Origin: Telopea speciosissima
Lineage: Eukaryota; Streptophyta; Magnoliopsida; Proteales; Proteaceae
Direction: 5' to 3'
Length of the DNA: 64,000 nucleotides
NCBI RefSeq assembly: GCF_018873765.1
Contig: NC_057923.1
Span: 59,824,593-59,888,592 of the forward strand
The notes beneath the pieces were generated by a model. It was given only the letters and a program-made list of their open reading frames with translations. It ran no database searches and was not told the DNA's origin. The first letter of the stretch is position 1, and each line of letters opens with the position of its first letter. Positions 1 to 10,669 of this stretch are shown here, piece by piece. The position numbers and the translations under genes were made by a program.

Positions 1-479
1 TTGCAGCATCTAATCAGATAACCCTTAAACAAAGGAGACTCCTATGAAGGGGCTACAAATGATAGGTCTCATATTATGCATTCATGCATGCTACATTAGC
101 CAGTTAGCAATGCGGCCAGCAGGCTCCCACAGGAATTTTTCTAATTTGATTACAAAAATTTTGCATTGAATTGTAAAAAAAATCTACAATGCTTCATAAG
201 CTTCATAAGGTCATGCGTAGCACCGCTTTCTGGTGACAAACACTTCTTTTCATTTTCCATCACAGACCAATGACACCTAAAATCTGAAACTCAAACAACT
301 CCGATAGAAAAAATAGATAATGAAAAAAATTAAAACTACCATCCCATACGGTCAAGTGAGGATGTTAAACATTAATTTATTATCTTATGAACTCCCCACA
401 AACTCATAAAACCCAAATGCATAGACATGGATTTCCAATAAAGGAAAAATCTTCCATTGGATTAGCAATTCTAGCCTAC
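1..479. other. Probable first intron of the leftmost minus-strand gene
   Basis: No exon, RNA gene or named repeat is recognised here. Read on the minus strand it follows a splice donor at about 478-479, so it is probably intronic sequence of the gene that begins near 1,240. The stretch is AT-rich and frames are short. Confidence 0.3.
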
Positions 480-753
480 CAGAACCAATGCTTTCACTGA
501 CGCCACTGCCACTAAAAGAACCGGAGTTCACGGAACTCTGCACCAAAATCTTGAAAACGCCAGATAAAGATTGCAAACCAGAGGCATGACTAGGAGCTCC
601 AATGATAGGGCAAGAGCCAAACCTTTGAGCTCCAGAGAAGGTCACCGATGAATAATTCCCAACGAACTTATGATGATTAAAGAGACGTGGCTTTGTATAT
701 CGTTTCTCAACGAAGTTCAGAGGAGTACCAGCGCTATAGGCAACGGAAAGCAT
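480..753 (-). CDS. First coding exon of an unrecognised, possibly plastid- or mitochondrion-targeted protein (partial)
   Basis: I do not recognise the product. The ATG at 753-751 opens about 91 codons (MLSVAYSAGTPLNF...) ending in a Ser/Gly-rich stretch (SGSFSGSGVSESIG). The segment is rich in Ser, Gly, Phe and basic residues and poor in acidic ones, like a transit peptide (inference). Translation stays open upstream of this ATG but only from a TTG, so the ATG is preferred. The exon can end at position 480, before a GT-AGG donor, in phase 1. A candidate noncoding first exon lies at about 1,093-1,210, ending in GGAAGAG before GTGAGT, below a TATA box. Promoter, UTR exon and donor together support a real 5' gene end. 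The remaining exons lie left of the window. Confidence 0.45.
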
Positions 754-1235
754 GACTATATCCAAATCAAACACCCCACCAACAGAAATTATATCGACCA
801 AGCTTCAAAACCAAAGGCAATTGAGCTTAAACCCTAGAAAAGATCAAAAGATAACAGAAGAGGTTGATGTTTTGGACCACAACATACATTTTAACACTCC
901 CCTCAAACTGGAGGGGTCAAGTATCCGTAGGCCACCCAAACCCACAATTCCTAACGCATTGCATAATATCATCGACATGATAACCAAATACTTTCCCCTC
1001 TGAATCTGAGACACACCAGGATTATATCGAAGACCAAGGACTTCTCGCCCAAATCTTACTAACAGCAATTGGAGTTGAAAGAGGCTTACTCACCTCTTCC
1101 GGTGCCAAGATAGATCCACCAGAGACAGTAGATAGATGGATTGAGAGATCAGATATAGCAAGAAAGACAGAGATGGAGAAAGAACAGACCTAGAGAACAC
1201 GAAGAAAGTGACCTGAAGAGATTTTAGAAAAGGGG

Positions 1236-1243
1236 GTTTATAG
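1236..1243 (-). promoter_or_regulatory. TATA box of the leftmost minus-strand gene
   Basis: CTATAAAC on the minus strand lies about 25-30 bp upstream of the inferred start of a 5'-UTR exon (about 1,210 down to 1,093), which ends in a good GTGAGT donor. Confidence 0.4.
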
Positions 1244-1390
1244 AGAACATCGAAAGAGAGACGAGAATTGTCTATGGGAGAAACATCGACGATTGGGGAT
1301 TGCCAAATGGCTTACAATCGGACCGTTGGAATTTAACGATCAGGGTTCACACAGATCGCTGACGTGGACGGGAAACACTCTTTCTTTTAA

Positions 1391-1560
1391 GGGAAATTTA
1401 CATATACCACCCTGAGGTTAGGATATCTTCACCCCCAGGTTTGGAAAATTCTGCGTACCCCTGAGGTTTGCAAACGGTATCAAATAAATCAATTCCGTCA
1501 GTTCATGACTAACACTATTAAAAATTAGATTTGAACTGACGGAAGCAATGAGCCAGCACA
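1391..1560. repeat. Dispersed repeat end of the 'GGGAAATTTACATATACCAC' type
   Basis: The wording (ACCACCCTGAGGTT, ACCCCTGAGGTTTG, then a CCGTCAGTTC / GAACTGACGG inverted pair) is typical of a plant interspersed repeat. A related inverted fragment appears near 54,820-55,000. Element boundaries and class cannot be fixed from one copy. The rest of 1,244-3,470 holds the MITE at 1,830, a poly-A tract at about 2,470-2,500 and unclassified repeat-like sequence. Confidence 0.35.
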
Positions 1561-1829
1561 TGAGAAGTTGGTCTTGCTAGATCCATTGGAGATAAGCCGG
1601 ATTGGTGACAGGCGTAGGATTAAAATCGGTGTCTGCGGCGCCCAAAGAAGCCCTCATTGAACTTCACTGCTAGATGAGGGCATCGGAGATGATTTTTATC
1701 CAACAAAATGATCACCCCACCCCCATGTGGGATGTCTGGGCACGCTCTCGCAGTACCCCCCTACTGGAGCCTTAGTAAATATGCTTATCCAAACTTTCGA
1801 TACAAAAAAAAAACATATTTAACCATATA

Positions 1830-2175
1830 GGCTTCGTTTGATTGCAAGGGGAATTAAAGGGAAAAGGAAGAAAAAAATTTCAAATCTTAAAAAGAAACTT
1901 TTGTAATCATTAACCCATGTGATTATATATATTACTTAAATTTCATACCAGATCTAGTAAAGATATATTTTACATATAATATTTATTTTACATTTTAAAC
2001 CAAAAGGAAATGGAAGCAAAGTAAGGTGAAATTTAATAACCAAATGTGGAATGATTTGGAATCAGACATATTGTCACATAGTGTCACATGGGGTAATGAT
2101 TAAAAAAGTTCCTTTTTTTAAGTATAAAAATTTTATTTTCCTTCCCTTTAATTCCCCTTACAACCAAACAGAGCC
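1830..2175 (+). mobile_element. MITE, copy 1 (TIR GGCTTCGTTTGATTGCAAGG)
   Basis: The left terminus GGCTTCGTTTGATTGCAAGG and the inverted right terminus (reverse complement GGCTCTGTTTGGTTGTAAGG) bound a 346-bp AT-rich, noncoding element. It matches the element at 7,151-7,494 along its length but in the opposite orientation. No unambiguous target-site duplication is seen, so the superfamily is left open. Confidence 0.75.
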
Positions 2176-3193
2176 ATAAGTGCACTTATACTGAGTTATA
2201 CGGTAAAATATTTATGTCTTTTAATAGCTACATCATCCTTGATGTTGAGTGTAGACAATGATGCTTGTTAAAAGGGAAAACCCTGCAATGAGGTAGGGAG
2301 GGAATTAGAAAAAGAACGTTTGCTTTCCTCATCTTCAGTCTCTTCTCAATCTCCTTTTAACTCTGTTTACTAGTATCCCCTTAAGATTCCTCTTTCATCA
2401 TTGGTAAGAGTAGAAATAACATAGAAGGCCTTATATGACCTTTAATTGATTTGCCCCTGTTTTTATTAAAAAAAAAAAAAAATTTAAAAAAAAAAAAACC
2501 ATTTTACCCTTATTCGTATCAATCCACCAATATGGGATCAGCCATGAATTGGCATAGGCCCCTACCAATATAAACCAATCCAATACCAATTCCTTGAACC
2601 ATGCACATAAGAGTCCATGGAGGCATGGAAGATATTTACCCTACTGACCTGTGCGTCGCAAGAGCTTACTTGGACAAGAAGAGAGAGTTGAATACCCAAA
2701 TCTATTTCAGAGGGATTACTTTGGGATCTTTATCGCTCTCAATACTGGGGGCGGTCCAGTGGACATCGTGCGGCACAGCACGATCCATGTATGCACAGTG
2801 GGTACTGGGGGCGATACTTTTCCGATTCCTTTGCCATATTAGGAGAAGTTATATCCCTTGAGTTTTTCTTAGGGTGTTGATATGTACAAAAACATATGGA
2901 GACACGTATCAGTATATAGGAGTGTCTTCTTATACTCAGCACTACCAACTGTAATAGCTCACCATCCACTTAGTCAGATTGTAGTATGAGCCGATCTAGA
3001 CTATATAAGGAATAGTATCTGACAAAGGTAGATATACACATTTATGACTCTTATCATACTTTCTCTCATTTTAACCGTTGTTTGATACTAACTAAACCAT
3101 CGAAGCTAGTACGAGTTATCCTCAGGGTCATCCAACCATTCTCAATCTATCTTACAGGTCACCCGCTTCAAACCGGTCAGAATCAAGCGACAA

Positions 3194-3322
3194 CAGGTGT
3201 AAAAAAAAACCCGGCCAGCCCAAGCTTGCCTTGAGCCGGAATTGGGCCGGGCTGGGCCAGGCCTGGGTTGAGGCCTTTGGCTGAGCCTGGCCCTGCCCAA
3301 GCCCGGCACGTTGACACCCTTA
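3194..3322. repeat. GGGTGTCAA-family repeat fragment (GGGCC/CCCGG-rich)
   Basis: Runs of GGGCCGGGCTGGGCC end in TTGACACCCTTA, the terminus shared with the elements at 8,742 and 14,648. The left end is worn (GTGTAAAA). The short frames across it are low-complexity artefacts. Confidence 0.5.
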
Positions 3323-3474
3323 GTTTTTTCTGAAACGGCATCTTAAGGGTGGTTTTGAAACAAGAAGCTTCAGTGCATTTCAAGGATCCAGCCAGGATCC
3401 GCTAGCTTTTCAAAACCAACTTTTGAACTGAGATTCCATGGACTCCCTACATTCTCAACGACCTTCTTCACAAG

Positions 3475-3490
3475 TTTTATATAAAAATAT
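3475..3490 (+). promoter_or_regulatory. TATA box of the SCPL gene
   Basis: TTTATATAAAAATATA lies about 60 bp upstream of the ATG at 3,546 and downstream of the in-frame ATG at 3,438. A transcript from this TATA would exclude the earlier ATG, which decides the start. Confidence 0.5.
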
Positions 3491-3545
3491 ATTCATTTCT
3501 AGCTCTTCCGATCATTGCAGAAAGAGCTTAAGGGAAAAAAGAAAA

Positions 3546-6500
3546 ATGAAGAACAAAGGGTGTGTTGTTCTTGGTTTCCTTCTTTACCTTCTAAGCTTTC
3601 TTGCATTAAGCAGCCATGCCGGGCAGGGAGATGCACTTGGGCTTTTTATGTGGAAAAAGAGATTCAATGGAAATGCACACACTGAGGAGGCAAAAATGGG
3701 TAGTTCTAAGCTCTCTGTAAGCAGTGGTGATCGACGATTTCGATTGAGTGAAATTGTTCAACCTCAGAAAGGATTGAAAGAGAAAGATAAGATTAAAACG
3801 TTACCTGGGCAACCAGGAAATGTAAAGTTCCATCAGTATGGAGGTTATGTCACAGTTAATGAAAAAGCAGGGAGAGCTCTGTTCTATTACTTTGTTGAAG
3901 CTAAGAAAAACAAAGATGTCTTGCCTCTTATCATTTGGTTTAATGGAGGTATTTACCTTAGTTGAATCTCAAATTTCTCAATATCGTTGGTTTAATAGCT
4001 TTGATGGTAGTAATTAATGGAGATGGAAATGCAGGGCCTGGTTGTTCTTCTTTAGGATTTGGAGCAATGGATGAAATCGGTCCATTTCGAGTTTCCAGCG
4101 ATGCTAAAACGCTCTACAAGAACAAATTCGCATGGAACAATGGTGGGTTATGATTAGTTTTTATTAATTTCAGTACTTTAAAAAAAATAATTCTGATTTC
4201 AGATTCCTGAATGAGTCTATTAATGAAATATTGGTGTGTGCAGTGGCAAATGTGTTGTTCATAGAGTCACCAGCAGGAATAGGGTTCTCATACACAAACA
4301 CTTCATCTGACTTTGAAGTGACAGGAGATCAAAGCACAGCTGATGATGCTTATATTTTCTTGATGAATTGGTTAGAGAGGTTTCCTGAATACAAGAACAG
4401 GAAATTATATTTAACTGGAGAGAGCTATGCTGGACATTATGTTCCTCAGCTTGCACTTACCATTCTCAAACATAACAAGGAAGGAAACCAGTCCATAGAC
4501 CTCCAAGGAATTGCTGTATGATTCTCAATCTCACTCTCTCTATCTTGCTATTGGTCTTGTCTACCCTCTTCTCCTTTTTTGAACACTAGGGTTTCTTCTT
4601 TGTACACTTAATGAGTCAATGCCGACAATATATAGAGTGAGGGTAGGGATGAAAACACTGTAAAAGCAAACAAAACCTCTGCTCTCATTAATGGATGTTA
4701 GAACTTAGAATCAGATCCACACATATGCAATATATTCATGCCAACTAAGGTCTGTCAAATAAAGCCCAATATCCCAATATGTGATCCTAGCTAGCTAGCT
4801 AAAAGAGGTAAAAAAAAAAAAAGAGATTGACAGCTCAATTGAAGTTAATTTGTTCATATATTGCAATGCAGATTGGCAATCCGGTACTCGATGATCGGGA
4901 TGACGAAGAAATCAGTACACCGAGATTTGAATACCTGTTATCACACAATCTCATTTCAGACGAGATCATGGAATCAATCCGCGCAAAATGCGATTGCTCT
5001 AAGTATGTATCCGGAAGAATTGAAGAATCATGTTATAAAAGTCTGATTCAAACTGTTCCAGCAACCCTAAATATTGTTCCAGATAACATATATGGTCCTT
5101 TTTGCAAGAATAATGTGACTGCCAAACCCAAGAGGCATTCAGTAAGTATTAGCTATTCAGTATCTCTAAATTAACCATTGAAGTGGTTTAGAACCTTGAA
5201 TTCAATTCTCTGTATATATGTCCAGATTCAGTTCTATGATCCTTGTAGTGAAAAGTATGTTCTGGCTTATCTGAATCGCCCAGAAGTCCAAAGTGCAATT
5301 CATGCCAATGTTACTGAACTTAACTATCCCTGGAAAGGCTGTAGGTATGGATATTCACAAACTTTGCCCTAATTTTAATGGGAGCAAGCTAGAGGTTTTA
5401 ATGGAATTTATCTTTTGCAGTGATTTTCTTTATAAACCTGAAAAATGGGCTGACTCTGTACACTCTGTTCTACCAATATTAAAGGAGCTTCTGGACAATA
5501 GAATCAGAGTCTTGGTTTACAGGTAACAACAAAACCCATTTCATTTCAAGGCTTCATCATTACTAGAATTGAACTAAAACTTGGATTGTTTTTGGTTAAT
5601 GGTGCAGTGGAGATATTGATTTTATTGTTCCTGTTACTTGCACTAAAACTTCATTGAAGAGGCTTAACCTCAAAGAGAAGTTTCCCTGGTATGCTTGGAA
5701 CTCCAGCTCAGAGGTAAATACTACAATCTTAAACAGTTTCAAAAAACCCAGACCAGACCAGACCAGTTGTAGAACCTAAACCTGAAATCTCACTCATCTT
5801 GTTTAGGGCAAAACAAGAATTGGTCTATCAAATACCAACTCCAAGTGGATCTTTTTGCATTGGTCTCCTTAGATAGTTTTAGGTTTGATCTATCTCAGTA
5901 GGTTCATAGCTGGGTCAGTTTTAGGACTGACAATCTTCCAAACTTAACCAGATGAACCCAGTTTTTGTAAGGACTCAACCAAAACCACCATCTTTCAGGG
6001 ATTAAGGTTGGCTATAATGCTAACCCGGTTCGATTTTGGTTTAAAACAATATACTATATAGCAGTAAGGATGTTAAATGGTTCGGTTTGATTCGGTGCAA
6101 AGATTTTTAGGTGGAATCAGAATAGAACCGGTTATTCAATGGTTTCAGTTATTCAAACCAAAACCATTTAGTAATCGGTTTCGATTTATCGGCCCTAAAT
6201 GATTTTGGTCATGGTTTTAGATACTTGGTTCCTAAACGTTTGTTTGTTGTACACCGAATCTAATGCTTGATGGATGTACTCAACAGGCCACAATATTGAA
6301 AATTACATGATTCTAATTCATAGAGAAGTCAAAGTATTCATAGAAATTAACATTGAATACTATTATACTAAGTAATGTATTTGAATGATTCCAACCCAAT
6401 TATTTTATTACAAATTCCATATATACACATATACTAATCCATGTTTGACTTTCATTGTAGCAACCCATTGTCTAAAGGCACTAATGGTTAATTATTGTTC

Positions 6501-6946
6501 GGTTTAAATAATTTAACTAAATGATCCCAATTTTAAAATCAAAACCGAACCATTTTTTAAATAGTTTCGTTTTCGTCAAACAGTTTAGGTTTCATTTTGA
6601 CACCCTTAGATATTAGGGTTCACCATCTTCCGGTCTAACCTAGAAGAACTCGGCTTTTCCAAGGACTCAACCAATTAACCATCAATTTTTGGGGATTAGG
6701 GTCAGCTAAAGCTAACCCGGTTTGATTTTGGTTTAGAAAAATATATGATTAAAGGGAGTTCTTGTACCTGTTAATTGACAGACTGGTGGACTCTTTGTGG
6801 AGTATGAAGAAGGGTTAACATTTGCTACAGTTAGGGGAGCAGGTCATATGGTTCCAAGCTACCAGCCAGAGAGGGCACTTATGCTTATCAAGTATTTCCT
6901 CGATGGGGTGCCTCTTCCAGCTTTAGATCCCCCGGAGGTGGAGTAA
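3546..6946 (+). CDS. Serine carboxypeptidase-like protein (peptidase S10), 8 exons
   Basis: Exons: 3546-3948, 4035-4142, 4244-4515, 4872-5141, 5226-5344, 5421-5522, 5608-5713, 6782-6946. They sum to 1,545 nt, 514 residues. All introns are GT-AG. The product is a secreted or vacuolar serine carboxypeptidase-like (SCPL) enzyme. A hydrophobic signal peptide occupies about residues 1-25 ([16 protein letters not shown]). The oxyanion/substrate motif WFNGGPGCSS is built across intron 1. The catalytic triad is complete: Ser231 in GESYAGHY, Asp in GDIDFIVP (about residue 429) and His482 in GAGHMVP. Length is normal for the family. Members act as carboxypeptidases or as acyltransferases in secondary metabolism, and the sequence alone does not decide between them. 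An earlier ATG at 3,438 is in frame but lies upstream of the TATA box and ahead of the signal peptide. Intron 7 (1,068 bp) carries repeats. Confidence 0.9.
5930..6052. repeat. Intronic direct repeat, copy 1 of 2 (partner 6,612-6,748)
   Basis: Both copies share GGACTCAACCAA, then an AACCATC-type segment, GGGATTA and CTAACCCGGTT(C/T)GATTTTGG, in the same order and orientation. They flank the foldback element at 6,065-6,608. Confidence 0.55.
6065..6608. mobile_element. GGGTGTCAA-type foldback element inside SCPL intron 7
   Basis: The left end TAAGGATGTTAAATGG and the inverted right end (reverse complement TAAGGGTGTCAAAATG) enclose about 544 bp rich in GGTTCGGTTT / AAACCGAACC segments. The terminus resembles the hAT-like family at 14,648, but no matching 8-bp target duplication is seen. 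It lies between two diverged direct repeats at about 5,930-6,052 and 6,612-6,748. Confidence 0.5.
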
Positions 6947-7150
6947 TAAACGCAGCTAGCGGATTATATTGTTTCTTTTGCTATTAGTACAGTTTGTAGC
7001 CTTCTTTTTATTTAATGAAATTATTTATTTATAAAAAAGGTTAGTTTTTTGAGGCGGTTTAAGGTCTTTAAGCTTTGCGATTAAAACGTGGACGAATTAT
7101 CATCAGTCCCCTATACTTGTCCTATATTTTCCTTTCTTTGGAGAAATGGA

Positions 7151-7494
7151 GGCTCCGTTTGGTTGCAAGGGGAATTAAAGGGAAGGAAAATGAAATTTTT
7201 ATACTTAAAAAATAAACTTTTTTAATCATTACCCTATGTGACACCATGTGACAATATATCTAACTCCAAATCATTCCATATTTGGTTATTAAATTTTATT
7301 TTACTTTGCATCTATTTTTCTTTGGTTTAAAATATAAAATAAATATTACATGTAAAATGTATCTTCACTAGATATGATAAGAAATTTACGTAGTTTATAC
7401 AATTACATGGGGTAATGATTGCAAAAGTTTCTTTTTTAAGTTTGAAAAATTTTCCTTTCCTTCCCTTTAATTCTCCTTGCAACCAAATGGAACC
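7151..7494 (-). mobile_element. MITE, copy 2, inverted relative to copy 1
   Basis: The left end GGCTCCGTTTGGTTGCAAGG and inverted right end (reverse complement GGTTCCATTTGGTTGCAAGG) enclose 344 bp that match the reverse complement of 1,830-2,175. The two copies face each other across the SCPL gene. No open frame is present. Confidence 0.75.
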
Positions 7495-8741
7495 AGAGGG
7501 GGCGGGATGGAGAGGGGAGGGAGAGAGATACAAGGGAAGGGGCGGGGGTGAGGAGGGCGTTGGACAGGGCTTTCACAGTTGGGTCTGAGTCTACAAGAGG
7601 GGGGGGGGAAGATTAGGGATATTTTGGGATTTTGAACTATTATCTAGGGAAGAAAGAGAGGTGACAATTGCATTTCTGGGGGAATTAGAAATGAAGTTTT
7701 GTGGGGGTAGGGTTGAGTAAATATAAGGCAAGTTTGAGGAATTGATTGTAATTAGTAATTCAGAATTAAATAAATAAATAAATAAACAAACAAGAGTGAA
7801 ATACTGGAATTAAAACAATGAATCTTTTATGCATTAATGACATCTTAAAATTTGAAAATTTTAAGATAGGCCACCATGGAGGCTTCAATACTTCTACATT
7901 GAAGGGGAAACATAGGTTGGTTTCAGGGGGAAGAACACAACTTGATTCTATAAATGGGAAAGTACATGAAGCAACTTGGGATTAAAATTAATACTTGAAT
8001 GGGGTTACAAGTGAAATTGCCTAGCCCTTTTATAGGTCCTTGGCATGATGAAAAATGACTCTAATATCCACACCCCCTAGTCCCCTACAAAATAATTATA
8101 GTGATTACAATAAATCCCAAATGTAGTCTCTAAGGTATGTGGTGTACTAATGATAACAAGAAGAAATTAAACAACAAAAGAGAACTAAAGATAGGCTTAT
8201 TGTTATTCACCATAAAAAAAACAGGACAGGCTTGTTGTTTGAAGCCTCAATGCCTAGATGCAATACCCAAGGAAGAAAATGCTCCACACACGGAAAACAC
8301 AAGAGAAGGTCCAAGGTATGGGGAAGTGCAAACGTTGAAGAAATCCACCCACATAGGAGTTGCCTAGGCTTGCTTGGGCTGGATATTTGGAGCTGGTTGG
8401 CGTACCAGTCATGTATGGGGTTGGTTTTTGATCTTGAGTTGGCTTGGGCCTTGATACGGGCTGACCTCCAAAGTGGCTCTTGTGTAGCAAAGTTATGCCC
8501 TTGGACTGCATCACTCATTGGCCCCCCGCACTGATGCAGGGACTACACGACCGATTAGCATTCTCTTGCCCATAATTTTATTCTTTGAGTTATCTCAAAT
8601 AAAAAAGAGATTGTCTGAATGACACTTCAATAGGTGTATTTAGGACATGTAACATCTCTTTCTTATTTTCAAAAGTTCTTTAAGTCAGGTATAAAAGAGG
8701 GTTTACAAAAAAAAATCTTGAAAAGAGACTTGCTATTATGT
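7495..8741. other. Intergenic, unassigned repeat-like sequence
   Basis: Contains a G-rich tract (about 7,495-7,620), an (AAAT)n run near 7,768-7,790, and overlapping frames on both strands at 8,207-8,534 without a recognisable domain. The text near 8,340-8,530 looks retroelement-derived, but I cannot place it. No gene is supported. Confidence 0.3.
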
Positions 8742-9102
8742 AGGGGTGTCAATGGGCCAGACTAGGTCGGGCATGTTAAAACCTCAGCCCAACCCTAGGG
8801 GTCTTAAAACCAGAGCCTAAGAAACACTCGACCCAGCCTGACTCAGCTAGGGTTCACCCTAGCCTAGCTTTGATTGAATAGGGTTGGACCGGGTTGGCCC
8901 TGATTGACCCTGAATTCCATGTTAAACGTGCAATTATATATATATATATATATGGTCGGGCTCAGCTTGAAGCCTCAACCCAGGCCCTGCCAAGATCAAG
9001 AAAAACTTAAACCCTTCTGTGGGCTAAAAATTGGGCTGGGCTAGGGTCTGGGCTCAGGTGAGTTAGGGCGGGCTCGGGTTCGACGGGCCAAATTCCCTTA
9101 CC
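8742..9102. mobile_element. hAT-like GGGTGTCAA-family element
   Basis: Starts AGGGGTGTCAATGGGCC and is filled with GGGCC/CCCAA-type runs and a (TA)n tract at about 8,936-8,954. It is flanked by ATTATGT at 8,735-8,741 and 9,103-9,109 (7 of 8 matches if extended by one base), as expected for hAT insertion. The right terminus is eroded. Confidence 0.5.
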
Positions 9103-9109
9103 ATTATGT

Positions 9110-10125
9110 CATTTTCAAAAGTTATCCGTGTCTAACACTCTTTTAAAATACATATGTCATATGAAAAAAGTTTATTAAACTTAAACGGCAAAAAAATTAA
9201 GGTGACAAATTATTTGACACCTTAAGTGGTGTCAATAATTAAACCACAATAAAAAATTGCCCTTGGAAAGGTCAAATTAATCAAAAACTAGATGATGGTG
9301 ATGGTGAAGTAGGAACCATCTTTTTAAATATTTATTGTTTCCCATAAATCATATAAATCAATAGGAAACTCAAAGATGATGTAGAAGTGATAAATGCAGA
9401 TGATTGATATAAAGCAGAATTGGTCATAAACGCTCAAATGTTAGGCCACCAATCGGATTAGGCTCACCTCAAAATAGTCCATATAGTAGGAACCGTCCAA
9501 ATGTAGTTTATTTGTAACATAAATATATAACTAATCATATTAATTAATGCTATCATAAGGTTAATTACTTTGATTCTTTTTTTCCCTTAACAAATGGATG
9601 GATTGATGCAAAGTGTTATCACTTTCTTTCTTTTCCATCGACTACCCATTATCATATTCGTCACTCTAATGTCACCAATCAAAGATTTATAGTCTCTATT
9701 TCCATCCCTATCATATCATGCTTCAACTAACTCTAACCACTTGCAAAATTAATCCAACGATCATTATTACCCACATCTAGGTGCTAGAAATATCAGCAGA
9801 GGTTTCTCACGATGCTATAATGGGAAATCACACCAATAAGAACGTGGGATATAGATTTGTTTAGTAAATTGTTAATATTTTGTTTCAGAAGAGAGAGTGT
9901 CAATGTGAGTCTCATGACTTATTAGGTGAGAGAACATATGAAGGAATTCCTGAATCCACATTGTGGGGATCCATACATCCATACAAATGTATGTACTGTT
10001 TGACATAGATTGGACTGTTAACAATCCGGTTAGCCTCCATGGATGCTCTAGCTAGTTGAAGAGAACTTGAACCAGAACAATACAGTTTATCCTTTGATGT
10101 TGGTCCATCTATCCAACTAGTATTT
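9110..10125. other. Intergenic, nothing recognised
   Basis: AT-rich sequence without a convincing frame, RNA gene or repeat terminus. Confidence 0.4.
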
Positions 10126-10287
10126 GGATCCTCTACTGTTGAGCGTGTCCGGTAGGACCCTACTCTCAAGACATAGCAAGACGGTAAATGATTGCCTTGC
10201 CCCCACTCGAGAAAGATGCTTGGGCAGGGGTAAGGCAGTTGACAGTAGGGTCTTGCCGGGCAGCTCGGCAATAGAGGATTAAGATCC
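10126..10287. repeat. GGATCC foldback repeat, unit a
   Basis: GGATCCTCTACTGTTGAGCG at the left is the imperfect inverted complement of the right end, which finishes CAATAGAGGATTAAGATCC. An AGGACCCTACT / AGTAGGGTCTT pair lies inside. It has the same plan as units b and c. Confidence 0.55.
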
Positions 10288-10301
10288 ATCAAACCACAAT
10301 T

Positions 10302-10484
10302 CAGATCGTCTATGGCGCAGCTGCCCATAGCGGCCTGTGTGGCGCAAACTGGGCTGCACATGCAATGATCGCCTTACCCCCGCTCGACAAGGCGTTTGGG
10401 CAGGGTAAGGCGGTCTATGCACGTGCGGCCCAGTCTGCCCTGCACAAGCCACTACGAGCAGCGTGCCGTAGAAGATCTGGATCC
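10302..10484. repeat. GGATCC foldback repeat, unit b
   Basis: The left arm starts CAGATCGTCTATGGCGCAGC and the right arm ends GCCGTAGAAGATCTGGATCC; the arms are imperfect inverted complements. The loop holds CGCCTTACCCCCGCTCGACA and its near inverted copy. It is unusually GC-rich for this window and sits 86 bp upstream of the MIZ1-like TATA box. Confidence 0.65.
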
Positions 10485-10570
10485 ATCAAACCATCCATCC
10501 ATACCAAGGGGACCTTTAAAGTGAATTTACCAATATAACCTTTGAGGATGCTTCTCAGCTTGCACGACCA

Positions 10571-10580
10571 TATATATAAA
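10571..10580 (+). promoter_or_regulatory. TATA box of the MIZ1-like gene
   Basis: TATATATAAA lies 90 bp upstream of the ATG at 10,670. It is followed by a pyrimidine-rich (CT)n leader (about 10,640-10,665), typical of plant 5' UTRs. Confidence 0.65.
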
Positions 10581-10669
10581 TTGTGGAAAAGGGTTCATCG
10601 CCATATTACCTCCATCGCCACCCTTTGCAATTTGCATATTTCTCTCTCTCTCTCTGTCCCTCTCATACA

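Noticed and set aside
3438-3545. Upstream in-frame ATG of the SCPL gene
   Set aside because: It lies upstream of the TATA box and would bury the signal peptide 36 residues into the protein.
8207-8534. Overlapping frames of about 100 codons on both strands
   Set aside because: No domain, no splice support, and overlapping open frames in repeat-like sequence; probably chance.
10583-10669. Upstream extension of the MIZ1-like frame (29 codons)
   Set aside because: It starts with GTG, lies three bases from the TATA box and spans a CT-rich leader; the ATG at 10,670 is the first usable start.
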